Assembly (NCBI RefSeq): GCF_012912005.1
Contig: NZ_JABBEA010000013.1
Coordinates: 124,001 to 188,000, forward strand
Origin: Paenibacillus sp. SZ31
GTDB taxonomy: Bacteria; Bacillota; Bacilli; Paenibacillales; Paenibacillaceae
Length of the DNA stretch: 64,000 nucleotides
Reading direction: 5' to 3'
Shown: positions 17,801-26,710 of the stretch, one piece after another
How positions within the stretch are numbered: the stretch's first letter is position 1
Layout of the letters: every line of letters begins with the position of its first letter
The notes under the pieces: model-generated
The model's database searches: none
The model's input: only the letters and a program-made list of their open reading frames with translations
Told to the model about the DNA's origin: nothing
Made by a program: the position numbers and the translations under genes

Positions 17801-18671
17801 TCGGCAGCTTAATAAATCGACAAGTGATAACGAAACCAATTACCAAGTCACTCGATCCCGTCTGTTGATTAGTGGTGTTCGCGAAGATTCTGGTCAGATG
17901 CGCGCGCTAATGGAGAAATATTTGCAAGAGAATATCAAGTTCTTCGATAAGGCCATCGCAAGTTTACAGAAGACGTACGATAAGATGGCTGAAGGCAAGG
18001 AGAAAGACGAACTGGGCTTGGAGATTAATGAGAAGAAACAGCAAAAGGCTCAATCAGAACTTGAACTGAATGGTGTTAAAAATAGCCAAATTGATGAGTT
18101 GAAACGCAAGATGAGTGACCAACTGGAGTTAACACAGATGGACTATGACAAACGAATGTATGATCTCCTGGCCGCCAATGGTGGTAAGGAAGATGCACCG
18201 GAAGTTGTAGCATTGAACAGGGCTCGTGCCCAAGAGATGAATATCAAGATGAACGATTACAAGCTGCAATGGAAAAACCTTCTGAACAACGGGGGGTTCA
18301 ACGTTAACTCGGATGAGTATATGACGGTGCTTAAAGAGATTAGCTCCATTGGAGTGGAACAGTCTAAGAATTTGGCCGAAATCAGTAAAAAAATGGAGAA
18401 ACCGGTATCCACATTCAATATTCCGGCAGGTCTTAAGGTTATGGATTACTTTGACTACATAACGACGAACAATACACATAAAAGTGTGATGGTTGGCTCG
18501 GGTGATGTCACGGTTCACGTGAACATCGACAATATGACAGGCAGCACAAAAGATGTGGAGAGACTGACATCTACGTTGGACAAGACACTACGGCAGAACA
18601 GTCCTGGAATTGCAAATCGAATGTCAAGCAATGTTGGTGCGAGAATGGGAAGTAATCATATCTTCAGATAA
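14820..18671 (+). CDS. Tail tape-measure protein
   Basis: The largest gene right after the chaperones, about 1283 residues. The N-terminal half is helical (VTDMMIRASTMLDVGIQDLM and MRQTLPMAGNIDG resemble tape-measure N-terminal modules). A long heptad-rich coiled coil spans roughly residues 435-680, and one hydrophobic stretch (AVPYLGMAMTAVDVVSGLV) lies near residue 820. A Gln-rich linker and a second coiled coil follow. I prefer TTG 14820 because AAAGGCGGTG stands 6 nt upstream; an ATG at 14778 sits in a hairpin loop without a ribosome site. Using the usual 1.5 angstrom per residue rule, the tail would be around 190 nm (inference). Confidence 0.85.
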   Translation: MTETEGQGDKHSLTQEILTDMDQLTGQNAALKGRSPSGVSTLVRRVETIRSDMQSQMIETLTTDLEHFYREAFSEMKDVSAAGSQELLDSVMNMMKYISSGETKGYSSTLLKKSLDSSQQMDQQMTRANQNFELRWSGTSDDSRQYTQTGTVKNLQRIALQHGMDQEDVGLAYRIGSRNYDHASEAVAFAEEVAKLHSAGNTDVEQMATGLEAVTSVRGSSGFDLSQVTDMMIRASTMLDVGIQDLMDMMRQTLPMAGNIDGTLAQEDALANWISKAAMSVQATGDMAPQQAFASNRVMFDLLAEQLKTADAEASIHQRTGSRDNLQFRQREIEIAFQIATHEAMQGLKEEFAELGDYLIAVMRLIGDRTGGIVDHMELLNRIMDEVGVQVAWDKFGEVMNEGDQKQYATTKSEPGKVGNTGSDVPERLGVTDVQRAGVTQEMSRQQSRLQTLDHRKTEIQSRAAAKQNDVLQARTNRDHQHEMYNQAIQDGNTTASSVHAEERDEAEKRVKTYSRELLLLREEMHSLDIQIAKTKRSLEFLGQELDDTSRAMMQLEHQSRVLMMAMDDMDLDAVELRNKLYFLNAEFQYGSTDVQRYESEIQKLRKQSALLNDVLSTLRTEVNELNASFRQGMIDATAYISKLRELEQVQLASMMNGSGGLLVTPGIAGSVGAGTEDEKKDSANKPFIERHQDLINDVIKDMATSKIEEVMDFGSDKKKDKPKRRGLIQRFRDMKETGNRKAFFNNDAPIRDSNGNVLRTQQNSSGTGNQIITQREINAERVARGEKIPGKLAKLGKLGKSILKPLKAVPYLGMAMTAVDVVSGLVDPLSNMGKSEAEKQSIRAANKEELAKDFKDMEQSSFVGKVWKGLNLGMDAVVKGGISSLFGNNATNNKFGDYKEGFKALWSEDGGDAVEKKLAKVYNYEQEKKEAQIQMDKESGKPPGDKTQQQPQIQYIQPQMQYIPAAGGIGTIANGYTPQPQSNGIDEMIAKINRQLNKSTSDNETNYQVTRSRLLISGVREDSGQMRALMEKYLQENIKFFDKAIASLQKTYDKMAEGKEKDELGLEINEKKQQKAQSELELNGVKNSQIDELKRKMSDQLELTQMDYDKRMYDLLAANGGKEDAPEVVALNRARAQEMNIKMNDYKLQWKNLLNNGGFNVNSDEYMTVLKEISSIGVEQSKNLAEISKKMEKPVSTFNIPAGLKVMDYFDYITTNNTHKSVMVGSGDVTVHVNIDNMTGSTKDVERLTSTLDKTLRQNSPGIANRMSSNVGARMGSNHIFR

Positions 18672-18694
18672 AATAGTTAAGGAGGGCATCTGAT

Positions 18695-19345
18695 ATGACT
18701 CAGCAAGACCCGTTTGGCTTAGTTAATGACCGGTATAAAAGAAAGCTGTTAGTAGATACAGGCATGAAGTTCGAGCCAGTGAACGGAAGAATTATTGATC
18801 CGTACTCTTCACCTTCGCCCAATCCGCAAGTGAGGGAAATTAAAATGATTAATGCTCCCTCGCATTTTCATCAGATGGGCGTATCTTCGTACAAGGCGAT
18901 CATTAACATCCTGTTTAAAGATAAGCAATCCTATCACGACTACGCCATGTACGTAGGCTGGACACACAAATTTTATGATGAGAAGGGCAATATCTATGTT
19001 GGTGTAGTAGAATCCATCAAAGTGGACCCTATTTTCTACCATCAGGATACGATGGATAAAGATCAGAAGGGGTACAAGGTCGAATTGACCATGACCCTGA
19101 TCAAAAAAGATGGATATGACCGTAAGAGTGCAATACAGTTTCAGGATTTACAGACGACCGAAGGGAAGGATCACTGGGCAAGAGATTCCATTGAACGCAT
19201 GGCTGATTTGGGGCTGACGGTTGTAACACAATTGGATGGCACCCCAATTCTATATTTCAGACCGGAAAACTATATAACCAGAGCAGAGTTTGTTACTTTC
19301 CTGATGCGCACCAAGCGTCTGCTGGAACGAACAATTCGAGAGTAG
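18695..19345 (+). CDS. Tail protein with C-terminal SLH motif
   Basis: A protein of 216 residues. Residues 1-150 follow the tape measure and occupy the place of a tail completion or distal-tail adaptor. Residues about 153-210 form one S-layer homology motif: DHWARDSIERMADLGL, then FRPENYITRAEFVTFLMR, including the TRAE core. SLH domains bind pyruvylated secondary wall polymers in Paenibacillus and Bacillus (family knowledge). ATG 18695 has AAGGAGG upstream. It is unusual to find SLH on a structural tail protein. Confidence 0.7.
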   Translation: MTQQDPFGLVNDRYKRKLLVDTGMKFEPVNGRIIDPYSSPSPNPQVREIKMINAPSHFHQMGVSSYKAIINILFKDKQSYHDYAMYVGWTHKFYDEKGNIYVGVVESIKVDPIFYHQDTMDKDQKGYKVELTMTLIKKDGYDRKSAIQFQDLQTTEGKDHWARDSIERMADLGLTVVTQLDGTPILYFRPENYITRAEFVTFLMRTKRLLERTIRE

Positions 19346-19385
19346 GGTGACCTACTCTCTTTTCTGTCTATTCTAAAGATAGGAG

Positions 19386-20798
19386 GTGTTTATCATACGA
19401 AAATGGGTTGATGTAAACGAAGGGGACTGGTTCTATAACGATGTTATGGAAGCCACGAATATGGTTTTGGAAGATGGTGAAGTCTTTGTGGCCGGGATCA
19501 ACTATAACAAGTTTGAGGAAGGCAAGCCTTTTGTATATGAGGAAGTCAAAGGGAAAGCGGGGCAAACCTCATTTAGTCTGCCTGTGCTGATTAAACCGAC
19601 AGATGACAATCCACTGTATGTGTTTATTGATGGTGTTCAAACGATCTATCAAACGGCTGAAACCAATAGTAAGGGATTAACCGATGTGGAGTTGTATACC
19701 GGTGTGAAAGCAGGTCAGGTGGTGTCCTTTTGTAGTTATGGAGAACCGTTGCTGGACAGTGCTTGGAAAAGGCCACCTGTGTCCTGGACTGGAGATCTGC
19801 CCAGAGCTGTACTTAGTGCAGCGACAACCTATTTCTACGATCCATTTAGTCGTAATCATCAGGAATATCTGTATGCAGCAGGCCAGCCGCTTCGCAGACT
19901 CAGTATTCCTTCCGAGGTATGGGCAGACACCATGGGAGATGCAGAGGCGGTAACCAAAATTGCAACAAAGGCAATTGGTTACCGAACGGATGTATATTGT
20001 ATCAGCCCGGGGGGCTCGGTGTTTCTTCCTTTTAATCTGAACGGTGTTACCTGCAAGTTCAATTATTGGACGAAGAATAACAAGTTCATGAGTGAAAATA
20101 TCAAAGCCACAACCCTCAAACCAGCATACAACAATTGTTTTTTTCCTAATGCCATTATACAGCGTGGAGAAGCATTTCATCTGATTAACAAGTTACGCAA
20201 GGTGTTCTATGCCAGATTTACGGACAAGGAAGCACCAACGACGGAGCTTAATCAAACCATTTCTGCTTTTCAAGGGCAACGGGTGTTTAGACTTAACGGC
20301 AATTATCCGGCAGGTAAAAAGAAACTTAAAGTTACAGTGAAATTCAAAGAACCAAAAAAAGATAAAGTCCAAGAAACACCGGGTTATTCGGAAATTGACA
20401 ACCATACGGTTGTTTTTAATCAACCTTTGTCAGAGGGCGACGAAGTGACGTTCTATTATCTCAAAGGTGTGAGCGAGAGGTTCGCAGACGTCGGCAAAGA
20501 TTCAGCCATTTTTTATCGTGACAAAGAGGAAAGAGTCGTACAGAACAAGGATGCCTTCTGGAAAATAGCTGTCTCGGAAATGGAAGACGAAACATTTGCG
20601 AACAATGATCCACTAATTAATGGAATTCCTATCAATAACAAGCTGGATGGTGCAGCAATAGTAACAGATATGGGGAGACCTACAAATGGCACAGAACAGG
20701 CAGAGGTATGGTTCCTTGGAAATTCTGCTATGACTCGGGCTGAAGCCGCAGCTTTCCTGGACCGATTCATGAAATGGACCATTGAGCGATTCAAGTAA
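19386..20798 (+). CDS. Tail protein with SLH-like segments
   Basis: About 470 residues. SLH-like segments are visible at the N-terminus (WVDVNEGDWFYNDVMEA), in the middle (IQRGEAFHLINKLRKVF) and at the C-terminus (SAMTRAEAAAFLDRFMKW), with RFADVGKDSAIF before the last. A beta-rich insert lies between them. The start is unclear: AGGAGGTG abuts the in-frame GTG at 19386, too close for normal initiation, whereas ATA 19395 is about 6 nt away; a rare non-AUG start is possible. It follows the other SLH tail protein by 40 nt. Confidence 0.65.
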   Translation: MFIIRKWVDVNEGDWFYNDVMEATNMVLEDGEVFVAGINYNKFEEGKPFVYEEVKGKAGQTSFSLPVLIKPTDDNPLYVFIDGVQTIYQTAETNSKGLTDVELYTGVKAGQVVSFCSYGEPLLDSAWKRPPVSWTGDLPRAVLSAATTYFYDPFSRNHQEYLYAAGQPLRRLSIPSEVWADTMGDAEAVTKIATKAIGYRTDVYCISPGGSVFLPFNLNGVTCKFNYWTKNNKFMSENIKATTLKPAYNNCFFPNAIIQRGEAFHLINKLRKVFYARFTDKEAPTTELNQTISAFQGQRVFRLNGNYPAGKKKLKVTVKFKEPKKDKVQETPGYSEIDNHTVVFNQPLSEGDEVTFYYLKGVSERFADVGKDSAIFYRDKEERVVQNKDAFWKIAVSEMEDETFANNDPLINGIPINNKLDGAAIVTDMGRPTNGTEQAEVWFLGNSAMTRAEAAAFLDRFMKWTIERFK

Positions 20799-20813
20799 GG
20801 GGGAGATTACAAT

Positions 20814-23800
20814 ATGATTCCAATTTCGGATGAGGTTATGAATGTGCTATCCCAGCGTCTGAAGCTGGGGGAAGGGGCGCTTCCCAATATCCGTGTCGAA
20901 GTAGATCGGTTAGCATTTATCCCTGGACGGACGGAAGAGTTCAGGCATATTGTAACCGAGCAGGTACCCATCATCAGTACAGAATCCGTGTGGGTGGATG
21001 AGTCGAGTAATGGTATATATAACGGTTCGACTCAAGCGAATACCCAGGAGATTTTTTTTCCGGTTAAGGGTAAAACATTTTTCACGATTAAAGTTACAGA
21101 TAATTTTGGTGCAGCCAGAGATGGCGGTTCTCGAAGTCATCGAGGCATCGATTTGTTTGATGAGATTGGAACGCCAATTCTGGCTGCTTGGTCAGGAAAG
21201 GTAGTTCGAATATCCCAGAATAAAACAGAAGGTGCTGGTAATGCCGTAAATATAAGACATGCCAATGGTGTAATCACCAAGTATTTTCATCTGAAAGAAA
21301 TTCTCTGTTCGGTGGATGATGAAGTAGCTCAAGGTGCTGTCATTGGAACACTAGGCAATACGGGCGGTGTATATACCGGTGGGCATAAGGTTTCCGCGGC
21401 TGAACGTGCAGCGGGCAAGGGAAGACATCTACATTTTGAAATTTGGGAAGGAGTCAATCCAACAACGAGAACTGGAGAAGGTGGTAAGGCAGTTAATCCT
21501 GAATTGTATTTCAAGGGACAGCGCAAGTTGCACGGAAATGCGAAAACAACATTTACTGATGTAAAGCCGGTTCAAGTCGAAGGTTATCCCGGAGAGATTA
21601 AACTGAATGAGAAGTTCGACAAACGAAACTGGCATGAGAAAAACGTTTATACAACCGGATTGAAATTTTTGGATTATGCCAAGATTGAATCGGGCTGGAC
21701 TATGTTTGATTCAGGAGGCAAGTTGCTGTATACGTTTGAAGGCAAAGCTGCTGTAGCTGAATTCGAGATTAACGTAACGAAACTGAGTATGCCGACGCAA
21801 GGGCTGCTTAGTATTGGAATGGGGACTAATTTTAGTGAAGCGGAAGGGGATTCTTTCGCTGTGGTGATTGATGGTAAAACGTATGCCTATGTCAATAAGT
21901 TTAACGGGGCATATGATCTTACCAAACTCACGGAATTAAATAATATCGTGGTTCCTGCAAAAGCCAAGAGTATCAAAATTAAGGTGACGTATGGGGGCAA
22001 ACAAAACCCCACTATCCCAACCGGGTCTGTTCCTGCTTCGAGTAAGAAGTATAAAAAGTTCGCCATCGATTATATTCGCATACAAGAGTTGTTGCCTGCT
22101 CCGTTGAAGAATCAAAAGAGTGAAGAAGGGCTCGATCCGTCTAAAGGATATTATCAAACGAACAGCTACGGAGATTTTATCAATAATAGAAGGACAGAGA
22201 CGGATGTTATTCAGGTCGGGTCTTTTGTCTATATGGACACGCAGGTTCTTCATAATATCATTAGTGCCGAAATCGATGATCAGTTTGATTCTGAAGCCCG
22301 GGAGGCACGGCTGACCATCTCGAATCCGAGAGGATTCTTCTCCCCCGATTATAATCCTGCTCACTTTCCTGAGCTTGGGGGCGTACCGTCTCCATGGTCT
22401 TATTTCGCAAACGGATTCCATATCGGGGTTCTGAGTGAAAACACACCGATACGCATATATATGGGATATGGTCAGCACATGATGCGGGTATTTACGGGAC
22501 TGATTGACAAGGTGGATATCAATGGCGAAGGCTCCACGCTAGAGATCACGGCTCGAGATATGTACAAGCGTATTATCGAGAAAGTCATTTCTGAGAAAAA
22601 AGCCTATCCAGAGGTAGATGAGATTGATAATGTGCCAGATCCATTGCCGTCTGCAGCAGTTGGCACGGACCGGACATCATCCATTATTCAGGCTGCACAG
22701 GCCCAAGCTGCGACGTATGGTGTACCTGATCATAAGTTTTTGCTTGCGATATGCAGGCATGAGACCGTTCTCGGAACACAAGGTAAGGGCAAAGATGAGA
22801 ACGGCAGCTTTATTCTTGGATATGGTTGCCCTAGTACAAGTGCTTGCAATCCTCTTTACAAGGGAATTCAGGAGCAGATGAAGCGCGGAGCAGAACGGAT
22901 GTCCAGAGCACTGGCTTCCAGAGGGAAAAAAGTGACTTCAAAAGCCGATGTACTTTATTTCCACAATGGAGGAGACATTGCTCCGATGACCTGGAGTCAG
23001 GATCGGGAGAATTGGGTGGACAAGGTATGGACCAATTATCAGGAGATGCTTGCAGACCCAGCAAGCTGGACCATTACAGCAACCTCCACTCCCGCAGTTA
23101 CACCAACACCAGCTCAGCCTGTAGAATTTGAAAAGCCGGCCTGGGTCAAATCAACGGTTGTACTAGATCTGGTTAAACATGCAGGTATGGTGGGTTGGAG
23201 GGCAACCAGTGAGGATCGCTCTTATCCTGACTACGTGATTGACGAGACCTATCTGATTGAGGTGAACCAGAAGACGGGTAGGGTCATTGTCCCGGTACCA
23301 GGTCAAGAAGGTGAGTTTGAAGTTAAGGATGCAAGTACAGTGCTGACACCGAACGGATGGCTTAATCCATTTATTGAGGAGTATGGCAGGACGTTTGAGC
23401 AATGGTCAGCCAAAGTTACGGAGGCCGTACAGGAGGTGATCTCGGAGATTCCGTATCGAAGCTACTGTGACCGTTATGGTACATACCGATTGGAGCGCCT
23501 GAATTATGACAAATCGGTCGTGGCAGAGTTTTCCGAGAATGACAATCTGATCTCCATTACCAAATCCACGGATTGGTCCAGAGGAAGAAGCCACATTGTT
23601 GTTATCGACTCGAATGATAGTCAGAGCAGTTTCGTAGACAAGGAGATTTTGCTCGAACTCAAAGGAGAGATCCGAACCATGGTGCTGGCCGTTCCTTGGG
23701 CGAAGACGGTTGAAGCCAAAAGACAGGTGGCAGAGCGAGCTTTTTTTGATATGAAACGGATGTGCCGTACGCTACAGGTATCCATACCTGCGAATCCTGC

Positions 23801-23954
23801 GCTTGATCTGCTCGACAACGTCATTGTGACGGATAAAACGACCACCACACGAGCTGTATATACGATTAAAAGTATTAAAACCAGTTATTCGGTTGACCGT
23901 GGCATGTTACAGGTCATTGATATGATGTGGGCAAGAAAGGGAGTGATGGTGTAA
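20814..23954 (+). CDS. Tail hub/tip protein with M23 peptidase and lysozyme-like domains
   Basis: A protein of 1046 residues. An M23 endopeptidase occupies about residues 95-235, with zinc ligands H109-x3-D113 (HRGID) and H207 in GRHLHFEIW. A beta-rich hub region around 460-590 (RLTISNPRGFFSPDY, MRVFTGLIDKVDI, TARDMYKRI) resembles phage tail hub or Tal proteins. A lysozyme-like insert near 610-745 has HKFLLAICRHETVLGTQGKG, and the hub sequence resumes to the C-terminus. The two enzymes would cut peptide cross-links and glycan strands as the tail tip penetrates the wall. ATG 20814 has GGGGGAG upstream. Confidence 0.82.
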   Translation: MIPISDEVMNVLSQRLKLGEGALPNIRVEVDRLAFIPGRTEEFRHIVTEQVPIISTESVWVDESSNGIYNGSTQANTQEIFFPVKGKTFFTIKVTDNFGAARDGGSRSHRGIDLFDEIGTPILAAWSGKVVRISQNKTEGAGNAVNIRHANGVITKYFHLKEILCSVDDEVAQGAVIGTLGNTGGVYTGGHKVSAAERAAGKGRHLHFEIWEGVNPTTRTGEGGKAVNPELYFKGQRKLHGNAKTTFTDVKPVQVEGYPGEIKLNEKFDKRNWHEKNVYTTGLKFLDYAKIESGWTMFDSGGKLLYTFEGKAAVAEFEINVTKLSMPTQGLLSIGMGTNFSEAEGDSFAVVIDGKTYAYVNKFNGAYDLTKLTELNNIVVPAKAKSIKIKVTYGGKQNPTIPTGSVPASSKKYKKFAIDYIRIQELLPAPLKNQKSEEGLDPSKGYYQTNSYGDFINNRRTETDVIQVGSFVYMDTQVLHNIISAEIDDQFDSEAREARLTISNPRGFFSPDYNPAHFPELGGVPSPWSYFANGFHIGVLSENTPIRIYMGYGQHMMRVFTGLIDKVDINGEGSTLEITARDMYKRIIEKVISEKKAYPEVDEIDNVPDPLPSAAVGTDRTSSIIQAAQAQAATYGVPDHKFLLAICRHETVLGTQGKGKDENGSFILGYGCPSTSACNPLYKGIQEQMKRGAERMSRALASRGKKVTSKADVLYFHNGGDIAPMTWSQDRENWVDKVWTNYQEMLADPASWTITATSTPAVTPTPAQPVEFEKPAWVKSTVVLDLVKHAGMVGWRATSEDRSYPDYVIDETYLIEVNQKTGRVIVPVPGQEGEFEVKDASTVLTPNGWLNPFIEEYGRTFEQWSAKVTEAVQEVISEIPYRSYCDRYGTYRLERLNYDKSVVAEFSENDNLISITKSTDWSRGRSHIVVIDSNDSQSSFVDKEILLELKGEIRTMVLAVPWAKTVEAKRQVAERAFFDMKRMCRTLQVSIPANPALDLLDNVIVTDKTTTTRAVYTIKSIKTSYSVDRGMLQVIDMMWARKGVMV

Positions 23955-24370
23955 TGGCCGGCATTGTGAATGAAAATATTGTATTTCCCGTGCTGGATCT
24001 AATCCACCGGGAGCTTCGCAAATATAGCAGTATCTGCAATTCGAATGTTTCTCCTCTTGAAGGTGAGCCTTCTGTTACATTATATCGGGAGCACATGCAG
24101 GACCCGGACAGGGTGACTGGAGCAGACCTCTTGTATGAATCGGCATGGAAGGTTTCGATCTGGATGAAGTTCGGCTCAGAGGATGAGGAAGACTTTCCTT
24201 CCGGAGTGGGCTATTCCCACCCGGATTATGAGTATTACAAGTATTTCAGGCTAACGCAGGTGACGGCCCGTACATATGATCCGAGTGGAGAGTCGATGTT
24301 CACTTACAATATTGGTCTAAATTATGATGACGAAGGACGCTTAACTGGAACGAGCGTAAGTCGTATATAA
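23954..24370 (+). CDS. Small tail-tip-associated protein, unknown
   Basis: A protein of 138 residues starting MAGIVNENIVFPVLDLIHREL. It overlaps the hub stop codon (TAATG), indicating translational coupling and a related structural role. The sequence is beta-rich, with acidic SEDEEDFPSG and aromatic YSHPDYEYYKYFRLTQV. I do not recognise a family. An in-frame ATG at 23927 lies inside the hub gene and has no better ribosome site. Confidence 0.65.
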   Translation: MAGIVNENIVFPVLDLIHRELRKYSSICNSNVSPLEGEPSVTLYREHMQDPDRVTGADLLYESAWKVSIWMKFGSEDEEDFPSGVGYSHPDYEYYKYFRLTQVTARTYDPSGESMFTYNIGLNYDDEGRLTGTSVSRI

Positions 24371-24388
24371 CATGTAGGAGGTGGTTCC

Positions 24389-24799
24389 ATGGCATTTAAT
24401 GTATCTTACATCGCGGGTGGCGTCATCGACAAAGTGCGCGAGCTGCCGTACCCACACTTCAGTAAAAAGACGATCCCGTTCATTCGGGGACAGATGTTGG
24501 ACATTCCGGCGGCGAAGACCACCAAGTCTGATACGTTCACCTTGGCGTATGACACAGAGTTTCTGAGCATTGCGTTTGCTGCGAGCCACTATTGTGTCGG
24601 CGATTACTGGGAGCTGATGATCGGGACGGAGAAGGTATGTCATACCATCTATACGAAGGAACTTCCCGAGTCGGTTTCCATGGGTAACAGTTTCGGAATT
24701 GTCTACCCGATTCCGGCGGGAACGACCATCAAGTTTGACTTCTTCAACGCGGTGGCTGAAGCCAAGTCGGTCTGGTACAACATCAAATTTTTGAGATAA
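24389..24799 (+). CDS. Small structural protein, unknown
   Basis: A protein of 136 residues starting MAFNVSYIAGGVIDKVRELPY. ATG 24389 has TAGGAGGTGG upstream. It reads as a beta-sandwich, with PIPAGTTIKFDFFNAVAEAKSVWYNIKFLR at the C-terminus resembling the last strands of small phage baseplate or fibre adaptor proteins (inference only). It stands between the tip proteins and the first member of a five-protein paralogous family. Confidence 0.6.
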   Translation: MAFNVSYIAGGVIDKVRELPYPHFSKKTIPFIRGQMLDIPAAKTTKSDTFTLAYDTEFLSIAFAASHYCVGDYWELMIGTEKVCHTIYTKELPESVSMGNSFGIVYPIPAGTTIKFDFFNAVAEAKSVWYNIKFLR

Positions 24800-24810
24800 G
24801 GAGGGTGACG

Positions 24811-26694
24811 ATGGCACAGACAGTACCATTAACGAAATTCAGTGGATTCGTGTCAGGTGAAAGTAAAGCAGAGGATATTATTTTCAATCTGGCCGATGCC
24901 ATTGTAGGCGCGAAGATTCCATCTGCAGATGGTTCGGATGTAGGAAATAAATGGAAAAAAGTCTACGAGTCCATGTCAGATGTGTGGGTGACTTACAAAG
25001 AGATGACCCGTACGGGCGTGCAAGGAAGATACAAGCACACCGACGGTAAGTTGTATGATGTATTAAAGATAGCTACGAACTTACCGAGTCTGACTAAGAC
25101 TCAAGACGATGCTTCTTTAGTAGATGAAGAAGGGTTCCTTTATGAGGTAAGTTCAAATTATGGTAACAATTTAACGGGAAAGAAGATTCAAGTTGTTTCA
25201 TTTGAGTACATTGATAGCGTAGGGATAACTCAGTCTGTAATAGTGCCAGGAAGCCTTGTAGTAATACTTCCTGAAGCAAATTCTCAGTGGGGATCAAAGG
25301 TTTATCTTGTAAAGCAAGTTCATGTAAAGAAGAATGGTATGAAGGTTGATAAACTTGACTGGAATGAATTTGAATTGCTTACGGAACTCCCGAAAGATTG
25401 GGATTATGCACTAACACAGTCGGGATATAAGTTCAGAGTTGAGAAAAATAGATATATAGTTAATGGTTATTATAATTATTCGGATCAACAGCCCATTCTA
25501 GCGGAGAAATACACTTTCACAGAACGATACTATGTTGCCGAAAAAACCAGTTTCACTACACCAAAGGTTGTATTAAAAGCTACACCTGATGTACCAGAGG
25601 GGATTTCCTCTCGGGATTACTTCATCATGTTCACTCAGCCTCAGAATTTTGCGGGCGGAGATTATAATTACTTTGACTGCCAGCATGGTGTAGGATTTGT
25701 AGGCGAATTAAGCAAGGGTGATCCGTCAGCTACATACAAAGGCATCTGCAGTCCTTCAACCGTATCACCTGGGTCAACACCCGTGGTGGTGGATCAGACA
25801 GCAGCAGAAGCGATGTACGAGCAGTGGAATGATCCTGAAGCAACTAAATTGTACACGCCGCCAACCATCACATGGGACAAGGATTTCGATGGTGTTACTG
25901 AACTGATCAGTCCGGCTTCCCATTTCTTTTATGGTCGTAACTCTACCGTAAAATGGTTGCCAAACAAAAAACGGAGACCGGATTATCTGGTAGCCTACCA
26001 TATTTCAGTCAATAACGACCGAGCTGCGGTTGTCATTGAAGGAGATCCTTCTCCAAATATTCATGGATATTACCGAAGTTTCGGTTATTTTGGAAAAATC
26101 GTACCTTTCAATGACCATGATCATATTGGCAACTTTGGTTTAACCGTAGGTATGGGAGACTTAAAACAAGATCTAACAGGATACACAAAAAATGAAATCC
26201 GAACGGATTTGAATCCGGACAAGTATGCGCAATACGGAGAGTATACTTCGAACGGGATGGACTCGGTATCTCTTCTTCGAACTCGAGGTAACGTATTGTA
26301 TCAAGCTCATTATCCAGCATTTATTACCCAGCTGCCGAATTATCCCGATGTTGGAAGTATCCCAAAAGAACTGTCTAAACTAGTGTTAGACAAGGACGGT
26401 TTCCAAAAGTCACTATGGACTGGGAAATACCATGCAAGTCCAGTCTATCTGGTGCACCAAGCAGAAGGTTATCGGGGTTATATGGATGGGGTTGTCGCGA
26501 TATATGATCAGAATCTCGTTAATCTGGATGAACTGATTGTAGATACGGAGATTCCCAAAGATAATAATAACCCTGCAGCTGGTAATTGGACGGAAGTGTA
26601 CAAATTTTTCAGTATCAAATCACCGATGAATTTTTTCAAGCAGTCGCCTGCTCCTGACCTGGTAACGATTGCAATACTTAAGGAAATTAAATAA
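24811..26694 (+). CDS. Structural paralogue family member 1 (large)
   Basis: About 627 residues. ATG 24811 follows AAGGAGG by 6 nt. The C-terminal third (about 390-625) shares a pattern with four other proteins in the block: a YHISVNNDRAAVVIEGDPS strand, a cluster resembling GYFGKIVPF, then YLVHQAEGYRGYMDGVVAIYDQ and LDELIVDTE. The N-terminal domain (KKVYESMSDVWVTYKEM) matches the start of family members that say WKVFYEEKD or WKVTYYPKD. An insert of about 200 residues (25,080-25,560) is AT-rich and missing in shorter relatives. Likely a tail-tip or receptor-binding decoration, unproven. Confidence 0.6.
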   Translation: MAQTVPLTKFSGFVSGESKAEDIIFNLADAIVGAKIPSADGSDVGNKWKKVYESMSDVWVTYKEMTRTGVQGRYKHTDGKLYDVLKIATNLPSLTKTQDDASLVDEEGFLYEVSSNYGNNLTGKKIQVVSFEYIDSVGITQSVIVPGSLVVILPEANSQWGSKVYLVKQVHVKKNGMKVDKLDWNEFELLTELPKDWDYALTQSGYKFRVEKNRYIVNGYYNYSDQQPILAEKYTFTERYYVAEKTSFTTPKVVLKATPDVPEGISSRDYFIMFTQPQNFAGGDYNYFDCQHGVGFVGELSKGDPSATYKGICSPSTVSPGSTPVVVDQTAAEAMYEQWNDPEATKLYTPPTITWDKDFDGVTELISPASHFFYGRNSTVKWLPNKKRRPDYLVAYHISVNNDRAAVVIEGDPSPNIHGYYRSFGYFGKIVPFNDHDHIGNFGLTVGMGDLKQDLTGYTKNEIRTDLNPDKYAQYGEYTSNGMDSVSLLRTRGNVLYQAHYPAFITQLPNYPDVGSIPKELSKLVLDKDGFQKSLWTGKYHASPVYLVHQAEGYRGYMDGVVAIYDQNLVNLDELIVDTEIPKDNNNPAAGNWTEVYKFFSIKSPMNFFKQSPAPDLVTIAILKEIK

Positions 26695-26710
26695 GGAGGA
26701 TTAACATTAC

